DNA of 64,000 nucleotides from Cricetomys ansorgei (GCA_026225945.1 JAMJFZ010000674.1:276501-340500); one strand, 5' to 3'. Counted from the stretch's first letter, positions 12,041 to 23,725 are shown. Translations and numbers: made by a program. The notes: generated by a model not told the origin, from the sequence alone.

Positions 12041-12169
12041 GGGAAGGAAGGAAGGAAGGAAGGAAGGAAGGAAGGAAGGAAGGAAGGAAGGAAAGAAGGA
12101 AGGAGGGAAGGAAGGAGGGAAGGAAGGAGGGAAGGAAGGAGGGAAGGAAGGAGGGAAGAAGGAAGGAAA
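12041..12169 (+). repeat. (GGAA)n / GGGAAGGA microsatellite
   Basis: 129 bp of unbroken purines. A regular GGAA tetramer block of about 50 bp is followed by a repeated 12-bp-like unit (GGAAGGAAGGAG) near 12101-12155. The strand asymmetry is complete. No SINE tail is visible beside it. Confidence 0.97.
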
Positions 12170-12950
12170 CCTCTTAACAACAGGATAGAGACTATTTAAC
12201 CAGGTTAACACCTGGAAGGAGGAAGATCCATTTGAAAATTTTGTACTGAGTTCTCACCCGTGAAGATAAGGATGGTTTTGTGAAGCTCAAAGAACATTGG
12301 TGTTGCCTTAAATAAAGCTATCCCACATGGTAATGATTTTTCAAAATGACATCGCCATTTACACTCTTCTTTACACCCAGACATCGCCCTTAAAGCACTG
12401 GAATGGACTTCAGAGCGCTTTAGCAGGAGGATACTGCTTTGGTGCAGCTGAGAACTTGGAGTTAATGGCTCCCAATCCCTCTCCCTCCTGGCACTGTCTC
12501 CTCAGATTCCCAGCAGAAAAGAGCGTTGTAATTGACTTTAGTCAGGTCCCCATACTATAAAATTTGGCTTTTTTATACCTATTTAGTAAACAAATAATAA
12601 CCCAGCAGGTGATGAAGAAAGTGTTCTATCTTTGTAGCTGTTCACTTGTGGAAAGAAAGTCATTGGTATTTTATAAGCTTCGTGGGTTAGTCTTTGAGCA
12701 CTAACGGGGAATCTGGGTATCTTTTCTCAACTTTCTTTTGACAAACAAATAAGAGGCATTGACTTTCAGTTAAATTACACCACCTTGGAAAAAAATAAAG
12801 ATGTAGACAAAAGATTGTCATTGTCTTTCCCCTCTTTTTTTCTCAAATTGTCTCTGGATTTCCCATCATTCCCACATTCTGCTCACCCTAACCCACACTA
12901 TTCTCTCATCCATGATCTAGTCTCTTCCTAATAGCTCTCTTTTTTCACCC
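12170..12950. other. Unique non-coding sequence
   Basis: Nothing is recognised in this stretch apart from short homopolymer runs near 12790 and 12835. Confidence 0.45.
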
Positions 12951-13080
12951 CAAGACAGGTTTGTAACTGTGACTGTTCTGGAACTCACCCTATACACTAG
13001 GCTTCCCTCGAACTCACAGAGATCCGCTTGCCTCTGCCTCTAGAGTTCTGGGGGTAAAGGCGTGCATCATCACCACCAGG
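12951..13080 (-). repeat. B1 SINE
   Basis: Antisense B1: 'caagacaggtttgtaactgt', 'cttccctcgaactcacagag', 'atccgcttgcctctgcctct' and 'gtaaaggcgtgcatcatcac'. Moderately diverged. Confidence 0.88.
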
Positions 13081-13329
13081 CTCCTAATAGCTGTCACAGC
13101 AACTTTTCCAGCCTTTCCTTCATTGTACCCATGTCAGTATTTAAGAAGAAAAGAAAACCATTTGCACTGGATGCTTTTCATTAGTCTCTTCAAAGGTGGG
13201 CATGATGGTTATAGTTTAGTGTGGAGTCCTGCTGAAGTTTTCTGAGACTGGTCAGAAGAGTTCATGTTGGTAAGGTACAACATGTAGACCAAAGTGCAGT
13301 CTTCTTTTGTAAGAATAAACTATTATTTT

Positions 13330-13450
13330 ATATTTTTTGTGTGTAGGTGAATGTGCACACATGTAGGCCACAGACCAATGATGGGTGTCTTCATCAGAGG
13401 GTGTCAGATATCCTTAGCTGGGGTTACAGATGGTTGTGTCCCACCTCAGG
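13330..13450 (-). repeat. B3/B2-type SINE fragment, degraded
   Basis: A 'gtgtgtaggtgaatgtgcac' start and 'catcagagggtgtcagatat' followed by 'ggttacagatggttgtg' match the antisense middle of B2/B3 elements. The tRNA-like head is missing on the right. Confidence 0.55.
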
Positions 13451-13834
13451 CCCTCAAGATACAGTTTTATTGGAATATAGCCATGTTGATCCATTTATAT
13501 ACCATCTGTGTTATTTTTTTACTATAACAGTGAGGTAAAATAGTAGTTACAACACTGACTAAATATTGGTCTTTCATCTCATGCTGCTGCACAGTGAGCA
13601 ATAAATTGCAGAGATACATTTATAAATCTGCATAAGTTCAAGGATCATACTATTCGCATGCTACAATCTCCTTTTCAAATAATTTCCTTGTGCATACGTA
13701 TCGTATTATGTAAAATTTCTAAAGTGGAACTCAATTGTTATATTTTAAGGCAAACTGGAATAGAGATTGTTTGGTTATGTAGATAGATGGTGTAGTAGTC
13801 ATGTTTGCACAGCTGTGTCCCTAAATCCACGAAA

Positions 13835-14165
13835 TAATAGATTAAAGGGAGAAGGACTTATTCCAGATCATGATTTCAGTAGATTCGGTTCATGGCTGCT
13901 TGGCCCCATGCACTGGGGCAGAAAATCATGGCAACAGGAGCATTTTACCGAGGAGTTTCTTCACTTCATAGTGAATAGGAGACAAGGGGTAGAGGAAGAG
14001 CGAGGGAGACAGAGACAGAGAAGGAAGAATGAATTGGGTCTAACCTTTAAAATCTACACCAAAGTGACCTACATCCTCCTGGTGGGCCTTATCTTCCAAA
14101 ATTTTCACCACTTCCCAAAACAGTACCCTTCAGCTGGGGACCAAGACTTCTGGGGAGCATTTTCT
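13835..14165 (-). mobile_element. MaLR-like solo LTR, minus strand
   Basis: Antisense landmarks: 'tcatgatttcagtagattcg', 'cttggccccatgcactgggg', 'cagaaaatcatggcaacagg', 'ccaaaattttcaccacttcc' and 'cagctggggaccaagacttc'. The 134-codon frame crossing it (13767-14171) is a by-product of antisense LTR sequence. It is the same family as 14810-15172, in the opposite direction. Confidence 0.65.
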
Positions 14166-14403
14166 AGTTAAATTATAGTCAATGGCTTAACACTTATGCA
14201 ACAACACTATAGCTCTAGGGTGTTGCAATACATACACGGCAATGTTATCAAACCAGACACCCTTCACAACTGTTATTAACTTGTCTAAATGTAATGATCA
14301 GAAAAACTAGAAAATTTAAAATGGAGTATTTCCTTACAGTAAATTTTCCTCTCGAATGAAAGAAAGGAGCTATCGCTAATGTAGCTTTCTAATGGCTCCC
14401 TAT

Positions 14404-14462
14404 TTGCAATGCAAGGGATTAATATATTGCATTAATATATTAATATATTGCAATGCAAGGGA
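14404..14462 (+). repeat. 15-bp exact direct repeat around an AT-rich spacer
   Basis: The sequence 'ttgcaatgcaaggga' occurs at 14404-14418 and again at 14448-14462. The 29-bp spacer is TTAATATA-rich and nearly self-complementary. Confidence 0.95.
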
Positions 14463-14809
14463 AAATATATTAATGGTAGATTAATTAAACCATGCTTGGT
14501 GGCACCTGCTAAAGAAATGTATCTAGAGTAAATAAACTTGCTTCAAATTATTAGCCCAGTTGTGGGAACAATAATACAAAGAATTGAATTGAGAACCATG
14601 GAAACAAAAACAAGTATCGATTAAAAAGCAAGTAAATAATTTTGACTAATTTTCTTTGATTTTTTGACAAAATGATAGATATTGTCGGAACTGTTTAGTT
14701 GCTGTTGGAGGTGATGCCAAGTTTGAAGTAATTATGAATATGAGTAGCCCGCCAATAAGAGCTGCAGTAGGCAGTATTTTCAAATATAGCACAATCTTGT
14801 TAAGGTTTG

Positions 14810-15172
14810 GATGTGAAATGTACCCTGACAGCCTCCTGTGTTTGAATACTGAATCCCCAGCTGGTGGTGGTGCTGTTTTGGGAGCTGGTAGAACATTTTG
14901 TATATGGGCCTAGCTCAAAGATATACAGCTGTACGGATATGCCTTGCAGGCTAAGGGCTGGATGCACTTCTGGAAAGAGCTCCCTGCTTCATGACTGCTG
15001 ATGACAGTGTATAACCAGACCAGGCTCCAGTGTCACATGCCATGTTTCTTCTGCTGACATAACTTCCTTCCTTGCCATGAGGCTACATCCCCTGAACCAC
15101 ATGACAGGAGAAATCCTTCCTTTCTTACGTTGTTGCTGTCATTTATTCTAGTGTATCAACAAGAAAAGTAAC
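14810..15172 (+). mobile_element. MaLR-like solo LTR, plus strand
   Basis: Sense landmarks: 'aaggtttggatgtgaaatgt', 'tgaatccccagctggtggtg', 'gttttgggagctggtagaac', 'ttccttgccatgaggctac' and 'gaaaagtaactac' at the end. No coding interior follows. Confidence 0.65.
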
Positions 15173-15330
15173 TACTCTGGAGTGGCATATAATGTGTTGC
15201 AGGTCATGGTGAAAATATGTGTGGAATGGGAAAAGACTTAGTTGGACAAAACTCATAGAAATGTGGAGTGTTTCAAGTGTGTGGTTATTCTATTGAATCG
15301 TCCATCAGCAGGGACTTTGCACACAATGTT

Positions 15331-15446
15331 AATATATATAATATGATATGATAAAATATAATATAATAAAATAAAATATAATGTAATATAATATAATATA
15401 ATATAATATAATATAATATAATATAATATAATATAATATAATATAT
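15331..15446 (+). repeat. (AATAT)n pentanucleotide microsatellite
   Basis: About 115 bp. The left 50 bp is degenerate and the right 65 bp is a nearly perfect TATAA/AATAT pentamer. It is 100% A+T in its core, hence a likely easily melted region. Confidence 0.95.
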
Positions 15447-17194
15447 TTTGAACAAATAGTGTCCTGTGCTCATATAGACTTATTCATTAATGATTTGTGA
15501 ATCTTAATAAAAGTAGATACTAACTTTCTAACTTGTTTTTTTACAGTGAAGTTCAATGTCTAAACAATGGTAAACCTTTAATACACTGCCTTGTGCCTCT
15601 TGAAGTACAAAGTTACAAATATTCACTATCTAGCCTAACTGCTATCCTAGACATTTATGTGAGGAACATTTCAATCTTACTGGAAAATATTTGCCCCTGC
15701 AAATGGAAATATAATACGAATGACAATGGTCAAACTATTCAAACATATTCTATTTTGAGGACTCCTATTCATTCTTTGAACTCTTCTCCTTGGTATTTAA
15801 AATGGGGTTGGATGATGTCCCAGTTGTTCAAGATTCTTAATCTCTGTGTTACAGCAGCCTACTGTCAATGAAGGTCATCAATTTGGATAGTATTTCTGAT
15901 AACCTATATGAAATATTTTCTGAGGCTAGCTGTGTTGTTCAGTGTTCCCATATAAGGGATAGGACCCAGGTTTTTAGCTGTACAACCAGAGACCTTGGTG
16001 CCAACATTTACTACTGATGTAAGGGAATCCCTATAAAGATATCACCCAGTGATGAACAGGAATAGATAAATGTCTAGAGAGCCATTAAATTGGTAGCCTC
16101 CAGTTACCTCTGTCTTTGTTTATAAGAGCAGTAATTCAGAAATTACAGATGTGCTGAGTTACTAAATGCTCTTTGGGGGAGTATAAACTTACGAATTCAG
16201 CAGTTATGTTCCTCTAAAACTGCTCTGGTGAAAGTCAATTTTAGTAGACCTAGAGAGGGTACATAATTTGCTTTTATAAGCTTTAATGGGCTGAAGTGAC
16301 TCAAACATTGGCAGCATATGTGGCAAATGACTTTACATTCTTACTGCTTCTCTAGTATCTTGAAAATACAAACATATTTGAAAACTGGAAACTCCACAAA
16401 ATGGTATCAACACAAAGACAGAGTTTAGAGGTAATTTGTGATTAAGATGTGCAATACACGTAATTAGTTCCAAGCGTTCATATTATTGTTCTTTTTTCAA
16501 AGAATTTTACCAACAAAAATTTTGTAACAATGTCCTTGTTTTGCAACAACATAGAGTGAGTGATACAGGATCCAAGCCTTGGTGCTTTTGGGGCAGTTGT
16601 TTATTTTTATGAACCATCTATAGTAGCTGTTAAACTGAGCCTTAACGGATCAGTCATTTTCAGATTACCCCAGCGTTTTCAAAAGTAAAGCTTTACTCCC
16701 CAGGCCAGCCCCCACAGCGCTTCCTAAGGGAACACCTGTTTCATTACACCATGTTTTATTTTTATGCACCTCACATGAACTCCCCTTTTTAATTAGAAAT
16801 GACCCCTCCACACTGAGGTTCACTTCTGGATAATGTGAGTTTATCTCCCAGAACTCTTAAGAGAAGCCGAATAATTCATTGTCATCCTGCTGTCACAAGG
16901 ATGGTCGTCCTCAGGGCTGTACTATATATTTCACACTCAAATCCACGTGGCCTCTTTGCTATTAATCTTGCTCATATAGGAAATAATCACACACATCAAT
17001 ATTTTATAGTGTTCTTCAAAGAACACCATGTATTCTAGGTATGCGAGAAGCTGAATAAGTCCAAGAGTTGCTAATGGAAGACATTAATGGTGGACTAAAA
17101 TGGAGGTTCCCAAGCTTAACTGCTCATCAACACAGATCAAGTGGAAAGCATTGAAAAATCCCAAACTCTAGGCTGCATTCAAAACCAACTGAAG
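15447..17194. other. Unique sequence with one unremarkable open frame
   Basis: The plus-strand frame at 15533-15871 (112 codons) shows no known motif and AT-driven composition, so I regard it as chance. Nothing else is recognised. Confidence 0.45.
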
Positions 17195-17425
17195 AATTTC
17201 TGGGGAGTGGGATGCTACTCTCTGGTACAGTCCTTTGCCTGGCACGCATGCTGCCCTGGGCTTGATCTCCAGCACTGCATAAATAGGGCATGGTGCCACA
17301 TGACTGTAATCCCAAAATGTAGAAGCTAGGAGCAAGATGTTCAGAAGTTCAAGGTCATCTTTTTCTCTTCTATTACTGCATAGCAAGTTTGTGATGAGTC
17401 TGGATGACATGAGAGACCCCGAGAA
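17195..17425 (+). repeat. B4 SINE (ID head plus B1 body)
   Basis: The ID-like part ('ttgcctggcacgcatgctgc', 'gggcttgatctccagcactg') runs directly into a B1-like part ('aatagggcatggtgccacat', 'gactgtaatccc', 'agaagttcaaggtcatc', 'gagaccccga'). That head-body order is the signature of B4. Confidence 0.82.
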
Positions 17426-18773
17426 CTGCTCAGGTATCTATCAGTATCTTTGAAATGTCCCCAAGTTTATTGGACCGCTGTGATTGAGAGCAACAGGCTC
17501 AGCGAACACCACAAACAGTATGAATAAAGAAGTCTAAAGTCCCGTTGTTATGGTGAAGGATGTAAGATGAATGCAATCCAGAGTGCCTGACTAGTAGAGA
17601 AGAGGGGAATGGAAAAGAAACGAGGCCTTGAAAACTGGGTATCCAAGGCAGAAGGCAGAATTGCATGCGTAAAAGTGATAAAAAACAGTTATGGGATAGA
17701 GAAAATGGAAAATTACAAACCTGAATTCATTAAGGTAGAATAAGAAAAGTGATGGTGAGGTGAAAATATTCTCCAAGAAATTTATTTTCTGCTTTCCAGA
17801 CCCAGGTCTTACCATGTTGAAAAGTCATCAGAATCCATTATTGAAAGAGGCGCATACTTTATTTTTAAGTCTGAGAGATAAAACTACGTTTTATTGGTGT
17901 GTCACATATTTTGAAGAATATGTATGTTATACAACAACTAAGTATAACTATATAACATATGCACCACCTTTCTGTTTTAATTAATAGTGAGAGAACTTAA
18001 AAACAACTCCCAGCACTTTTAAACTATACCATGTATTGTTTTAAGTGTGTTCACAATGATACTCAGCAGAATCATGGAGCATATCCTTCTTGTCCCAAAG
18101 AATTTTTATCCTTTGACAAAGACTCCCAAGTCCCCACAACCACCTCCCCAGTCTCCAGGGACTACTTTCGGCATTATGTAACCATCATTCTAATCTCTGA
18201 TTCTTTAAGTTTCACTTTTTCATAATTCTACATGTGCACGCGTAACTACAAGGTTAAACTACAAGATGATAATTAGAAAGCAAAGGGCGAAGTTACAGTT
18301 CAATCCTAGCTATGCTGTGTCCAAAGCACAACCTTTTCAGCCGTTTTTTGCTTTGATATTTAATTATGACAATATTGATTAACTTTTCTTCATTAATGTA
18401 TTTTACAGAGAGAATATACACAATCCGTTTATTTCTGATATCAATTTTTTTCTATTAAAATATTCAGAATTTTTAACTTTCAGTTTTAACTGGCTTAAAT
18501 GAATTTATATAAAAATCTATTTCCTCATAAACATTATAATGAAATTGATTTTGTACATATAAAGTTTTACTTTTACGGCCGCAACATTTTAAATAATTAC
18601 TACACTGGCTGGTCCCAAACTCATAATACACCTGCCCTTATTAAATTTCATAAGCTTATCAGTCAACATTTGCAACTTTTTTTTAACTTACTGAAAAGAT
18701 GTGACCCTTAGTTTTTAATCTGTAATGTAAACAACAAAATCCACAAACTAACAAAAAACACCAAAAAAAATTG
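17426..18773. other. Unique AT-rich sequence
   Basis: No repeat is recognised. The region from 18240 to 18700 is notably AT-rich. The short frames present are not gene-like. Confidence 0.45.
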
Positions 18774-18890
18774 CCTGTCCTGGGGGCACACGCCTTTAAT
18801 CCCAGCACTCTAGGAGACTGGGGCAGAGTTATCTCTGAGTTCAAGGACTGCCAGATAGCATAGTGAGACCCTATCTCAAAGCAAACAACC
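18774..18890 (+). repeat. B1 SINE
   Basis: The element has 'gggggcacacgcctttaatc', 'ccagcactctaggagactgg', 'gttcaaggactgccagatag' and 'agtgagaccctatctcaaag'. It is 5'-truncated or diverged at the head. Confidence 0.85.
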
Positions 18891-18954
18891 ATCGGGTCTC
18901 TCCCCTCTGCTCTCTCTCCCCTCTTAAAAGAGTTATTATTTGGAGACCAAACGG

Positions 18955-19165
18955 TCTAAAAAATTTTTTTTAACTTTTATTCAAGTGTGTTTGGGTATTT
19001 CTCACATGTGTTTGGGTGCCAACAGAGGCCAGAAAAGGAGGTCAGCTAACATGGAGTTTGAGTTAAAAGTGTTTGTGAGCCAACCAACATGGTCATTGGG
19101 AAGTGAACTCCTTGAGAAGAGCAGAAGCACTTAAATACTGAGCCGTCACTGTACCCATCATTCAG
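18955..19165 (-). repeat. B3/B2-type SINE, degraded
   Basis: Antisense B3: an AT-rich tail at 18960-18985, 'tgggtgccaacagaggccag', 'acatggagtttgagttaaaa' and 'aagtgaactccttgagaaga', ending near 'actgagccgtcactgtaccc', the reversed tRNA-like head. Confidence 0.68.
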
Positions 19166-19429
19166 CTGTAAGTTTATTATAAAATATATTCTTCGATTTT
19201 CAGATTTATTTTATGCCGAATAGTTTTTACTCAGAATGTTTATTATGAATTGCATAGATGTAAATGTTTGTATTTATTATTCAATTCAAGAAAAAAAAAC
19301 AAAATTAGACATTTCAGGGCGTTTCCAAAAAGCAGTCTTTATTTGGAAAGGCATCATTCTCAGAGTTCAAATGATGGATTTGCAACACTCTATTTTGGTG
19401 AGTATAGGGATTTTTTTTTCAGTTTTATA

Positions 19430-19600
19430 GGTTGTCTTTATTCTATTCAGGGTGCCATTACAAAGTACCATGAGCTGGCTAGCTTCAAAACACCAGACGT
19501 TATTCACAGTTTTAGAAGCTTATAAATCCAAGATCAAGGCACTAGAAGATTCAGGGCCTGGCAGACAGATTCTTTTACTTTTAAACGAATGCTACCTTTT
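19430..19600 (-). mobile_element. MLT1-like LTR fragment
   Basis: Antisense MLT1 end: 'ggtgccattacaaagtacca', 'gttattcacagttttagaag' and 'aatccaagatcaaggcacta'. This matches the common terminal segment of MLT1 LTRs in reverse orientation. Confidence 0.7.
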
Positions 19601-19714
19601 GTTCCATCTAGGCTCGTTTTTTATTTTTTTTATAAGGGTTTTAATCTCAATCATTAGAGCTGTGCTTCCCAATCCTCACTTCTGAGTGCCTCTCACCTTT
19701 ATGCTGAACGGTTT

Positions 19715-19960
19715 AAGATATGAATTCAGACTTAGCCATTTATAGCTGTGTAACTTTGGGTAAGTGACCTACCTTTCGGCCTCAGTGCCAGTGTCTCCAA
19801 AATGGGGATAAGAGGAGTGCTTACTTCATCATGAAATTTATAAAATTGAATGAGACAATCCATGGAAATAACAGCACATTGCTTGGCTCATAGTATAGAT
19901 CAGTATATGTGAATGGTTAGTGTTTTTATCATTAACCTTTGTTCCCTTCCACTCTCAGAG
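19715..19960 (+). repeat. MIR SINE, long copy
   Basis: The full sense MIR order is clear: 'agctgtgtaactttgggtaa', 'gtgacctacc', 'ccaaaatggggataagagga', 'aattgaatgagacaatccat' and 'gcttggctcatagtatagat'. It is one of the best preserved MIRs in the window. Confidence 0.88.
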
Positions 19961-20339
19961 TTTAGAATATTTTTGGTAAATGTAACAAAATGCATATTAA
20001 AATAATTTTAGAGATACCTTTTTTTAAAACATGGTCTGAAGAACTTCAGTGGTGCTGGTTTCGGTTAATCATAGTTGATTCTTCAGCCTTCCAATGAACG
20101 GAAACCATGGATTCTGAATACAAAACCTCACAGGAAAAGCTCTGACAGTCTTTGCTTCCTTTTGAAACTTCACTAGTCAGGTTTCTGTTGTCCGCTTTTC
20201 TCTGAGCACTCCCAAGCTCCTGTAGAAGACTTCATTAAGCTCTAACCACCCAATGTCCTTTCCAGCACAATGTTTCAAGGTCCCGCTACAATCCTCCTCT
20301 GGTCTACCACAGCAATATCCCACTCCTGGTACCAATTCC

Positions 20340-20730
20340 TGCTTTAATTTTCTTTCTATGGCTATGAGAAAACACCATGACCAAAAGCAACTTTGGGAGA
20401 AAAGGATTTATTTGGCTTACATGTGCCAGTCATAGGCCAGCATGAAGAAAATTGAAGACAGGCACTCCAGGGGGGAACTGAAGCAGAGGGCACATTTTTG
20501 GCTTGCTCTTCCTGCCTCACTCAGCTTGTTTTCTTTTAATGCAACCCAGAAGCACCTCCTCAGGGTTGGCACCACACATGATTGGCTGATTCCTCCAGCA
20601 TCAGTCTTCAATCAAGAAAATGCCCCATAGACTTACATGTAAGCATTCTAATGGGTTAGTCCATCAATTATGCTTTCCTTTTCCCAGATGACCCTAGCTT
20701 GTATCAAGTTAGCAAAAAATGTACACAGTA
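20340..20730 (-). mobile_element. Rodent dispersed LTR-like repeat, minus strand
   Basis: Landmarks: 'gagaaaacaccatgaccaaa', 'tttatttggcttacatgtgc', 'atcaagaaaatgccccatag' and 'cagatgaccctagcttgtat'. The family has TG...CA ends and an AATAAA-type signal in sense orientation, so I treat it as a MaLR-like LTR. The exact library name is uncertain. Confidence 0.68.
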
Positions 20731-21059
20731 CAGTCCTTAATGATTTTCTGCCTGCTAGACTGTTAATTTTTTTATACACATGTGTTAGAGTTTCAGTACA
20801 TAAGGATAGAAGGATAGGTTTATCAATTTCTCCCTGTACTTCTTTTAGCATTTATCTCATATATATTGAAGGAAGTTCTTGTATTGGTTTCATGTATTAT
20901 CAAGATTTTTAAATCATTGCATATTCATGGATAGTTGACTCTACAATGTAGTGCCCAATCACTATACTGACACAGAGTCTTTCTGAAATAAGTACAACTA
21001 TTATTTTCATTTCACTGGGTTCACATTACATTTTTTTAGTTCTTTCCCTCCGTATTTTC

Positions 21060-21295
21060 TTTCTTAGTAAAACATTTGTTTATTTTATTTTATGTGTATG
21101 GGTGTTTTGTCTGTGTATATGTCTGTGCATCACATGCGTACATGGTACTCATGGAAGCCAGAAGAGGGCATCAGATCCCCTGGAACTGGAGTTATAGTCA
21201 GCTGTGAACTGCCATGAGGGTGCTGGCAACTGAACATAGGTCCTCTACAGGAGCAGAAAGGGTTCTTAACCGATGACTCATCTCTCTAGCCCTTC
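21060..21295 (-). repeat. B3/B2-type SINE, near full length
   Basis: Antisense order: AT-rich tail ('ttattttattttatgtgtat'), 'catggaagccagaagagggc', 'atcagatcccctggaactgg', 'tgctggcaactgaacatagg' and 'ctcatctctctagccc', the reversed tRNA-derived head. Moderate divergence. Confidence 0.88.
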
Positions 21296-21634
21296 ATATT
21301 TTTCTTTTACTTATGTGTTCTTAGTTTTACTGTGACAAGAAACTTTGACATGAGATTCATGCTGCAAAGGGACTAAGTATACGTTTGTATTGTTATTTGT
21401 ATTGTTAATTTCAGGCATATTGTTATACAGCAGATCTCTACAACGTATCTCGGAGTAATAGAAAATGAATATTTAATGTATGAATCTATATTATTCATTT
21501 TTCTCAAGTTCTAGGAGGTAATGAAAGGCAATGGCAATAGCCTATATTGTTTGGGGGGGGGGTCGCTTAGACAGCCCTGTCTCATAACTCGAAGAGAGGT
21601 TTCCTTTTCCTGACACTTTTTTTTTGTTAGATTG

Positions 21635-22085
21635 TCTATGGCACTAGACATGGCAAAGAAGCAACATCCATGAAATCTCAACGATATGGCTACCTAAACA
21701 GCATCTGCATAATGACTACATCAGTGGACATGACAATGGGTATGGGAGAAAATTCACAAAGCCCCACTCACTACTAGATTAAGGACTACAGGTAGTCAAT
21801 GGCTGCTGAGGGAGGGAGGACCAGTTTTCTCCAAGGACAAGCTCACTGACAGGTTTTCCCATCCCAAGGGTTCAGCCCTAAATATAACATGTGTACATGT
21901 AAAAATGTGTGTATGTATGTACGTACGTATGTCTGTATGCATGCATGCATTCATGTAACGGTTATAGAAGAGATAATGAAAAGGAGTGCAGGGTTGACAT
22001 AAGAGGTGTTGCTAGGGAGGTGAAAGAAACGCTGTAAAAACAGTAATCATGTACAAAAATTTAAAAATGTAAAATTTTAAATAAG
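21635..22085 (+). mobile_element. L1 (Lx-type) 3'-UTR fragment
   Basis: Sense L1 3'-UTR landmarks: 'atggctacctaaacagcatc', 'tggacatgacaatgggtatg', 'ttctccaaggacaagctcac', 'gggttcagccctaaatataa' and an A-rich end. A polymorphic-looking GTAT/GCAT tract (21906-21956) lies inside it. No ORF2 remains. Confidence 0.72.
21906..21956 (+). repeat. GTAT/ACGT/GCAT alternating tract
   Basis: About 50 bp of almost strict purine-pyrimidine alternation (GTATGTAC, ACGTACGTAT, then GCATGCATGC) within the L1 3' UTR. Confidence 0.92.
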
Positions 22086-22624
22086 AAAGGGTATGCAAAT
22101 GTCAGTGCTTTCCTAGCTTTCCTTTTATTCAGTGTGGGATCACACTCCATGGAATGGTGTCCCTCACGTTCAGAATGAAATCTTCTCTCTTACACATAGA
22201 CACACACAATATTTAGTAGGTTTTTCCATAAAAGAACATTTTCATCCCAATAAAATAATAATATAGTCTTGAATTAAAAGATGCTAAGTCTAGCGAAAAA
22301 AATGAGCAGGATTCAAGATTGAGATTGTCCATGGTCCTGGAGTTTTCTAGTGTGTCCGCATTCTTATTGCAAATTTGAGCATACTTTCATTCCAAACCAA
22401 TAATCACCCTTGGATGAGCAAGAGCAACAGCAGGAAATTGATTAGATTAATGCCTTCAGAAAGGGTGATACAAGGGAGTGTACTGTTCCCACTTGACTTA
22501 CTGCTAGATAACTAATGATTAAATTTTTAAATTTCCAGCAGAATAATTCATGACGAACTTCAGAACCATAGCCTCAAATGCCCAGGGAGTATACCAAACT
22601 CCTTTTTCTTTTCTTGCAAGCTAT
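22086..22624. other. Unique non-coding sequence
   Basis: Nothing is recognised apart from AT-rich stretches. Confidence 0.45.
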
Positions 22625-22720
22625 CTTAGACTTCTCGGTCTGTTATAACAGAATACAATGAGCTGGATGTTCATTCATAAAACCATAGATTTATTTTTCA
22701 CAGCTGTAGAGGATCAAGTC
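22625..22720 (-). mobile_element. MLT1/MST-like LTR end fragment
   Basis: 'ggtctgttataacagaatac', 'atttatttttcacagctgta' and 'gaggatcaag' match the reversed 3' end of MaLR LTRs. Sequence from about 22720 on no longer matches. Confidence 0.6.
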
Positions 22721-23654
22721 TTGCTTTTTTATTTTTAATTTGTAACTTTTTTTTAACTCATGGGTGTTATTTTCTTGCATGGTGCAAAAAGGGTTAGTCT
22801 CTTTTATAAAGTCTAATCTCCTCCTCAAACTTCCATATTCAAGTACCATTGTGTTCAAAATGACAAGAGAAAACATGAATTAGGGTACTCAGTCATTAGG
22901 TTCACAGCAGGAACCCATGCTGATTCTCCCTGTTTTTCTGATGTGTAGCTGTTGAAGCCATTTTCTTTCAGTTCCCAGGACCTGAAGCCCTAAAAAAAAA
23001 ATGGGTTTCTTAAGTTCTCTGCACTACAGTATCATTCTTGAGAGGTTTTCAATGAAATCATGTTAGGGCCAAGTACACTCCACATTCCAAGAACTATTTT
23101 CTTTGTCTGGACCTCATTGGCTGATCTAACTTGTAATTTATCTACTGCACAGGCAGAAATCGTGATAGCCCAATCAAATCTTTTCCTTTGCTTAACAAGG
23201 AATCTGGGATGTTATCTTTTGAGAACTTTCTACTAATAGCCTGGTTGTCAGCCTTCGAAGCCCAAGAGATTCTTTTAATGAATGTAGAACCCCTCGAAAC
23301 TAGTTCTTTCTGAGAACTCTCCAAGACTCGAGCCAAACAAAATGACTTCCTGCCTTGTGTGTGTTTCCAGTCTTGTAAAAGGGAATGCTGCTAAACAAAA
23401 GCACCCGGGCTGATGAATTCTTGTCAGTTACCATCTCCTCCGATGCTTCATCAGAGCTAGGCTCACATCTGTAGAGTTTGTGACTGCATCCCAGTGCTTA
23501 GTGTAGTACATTATTCAGAGTGGATTATCAATTCTGATGAATGGGTCAATAACGTAACTACACAAAATACCTATTTTATTTGTTGTTTTGAGATGTGATT
23601 TGAATGAAGTTTCAAGGTATAATGAGGACATAGAAGGACTTGTTCATTTTTCCT
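22721..23654. other. Unique non-coding sequence
   Basis: I recognise no repeat family or coding pattern here. Confidence 0.45.
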
Positions 23655-23725
23655 TAGGTTTATTTCAGTGCTGAGGATGAACCCAGGATTTCAGCATGCT
23701 AGGCTGGGATATACCTCTTGCCAAG
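23655..23725 (-). repeat. ID-type SINE, degraded
   Basis: Antisense ID: 'gtgctgaggatgaacccagg', 'atttcagcatgctaggctgg'. The ID family derives from tRNA-Ala; this copy is old and incomplete. Confidence 0.6.

Noticed and set aside
11934..12211. Gly-Arg-Lys-Glu frames and Pro-Ser-Phe frames on both strands
   Set aside because: Artefacts of the GGAA microsatellite.
13767..14171. 134-codon plus-strand frame
   Set aside because: It runs through a MaLR-like LTR in antisense; LTRs do not encode protein there.
15533..15871. 112-codon plus-strand frame
   Set aside because: AT-biased composition, no recognisable family and no exon signals.
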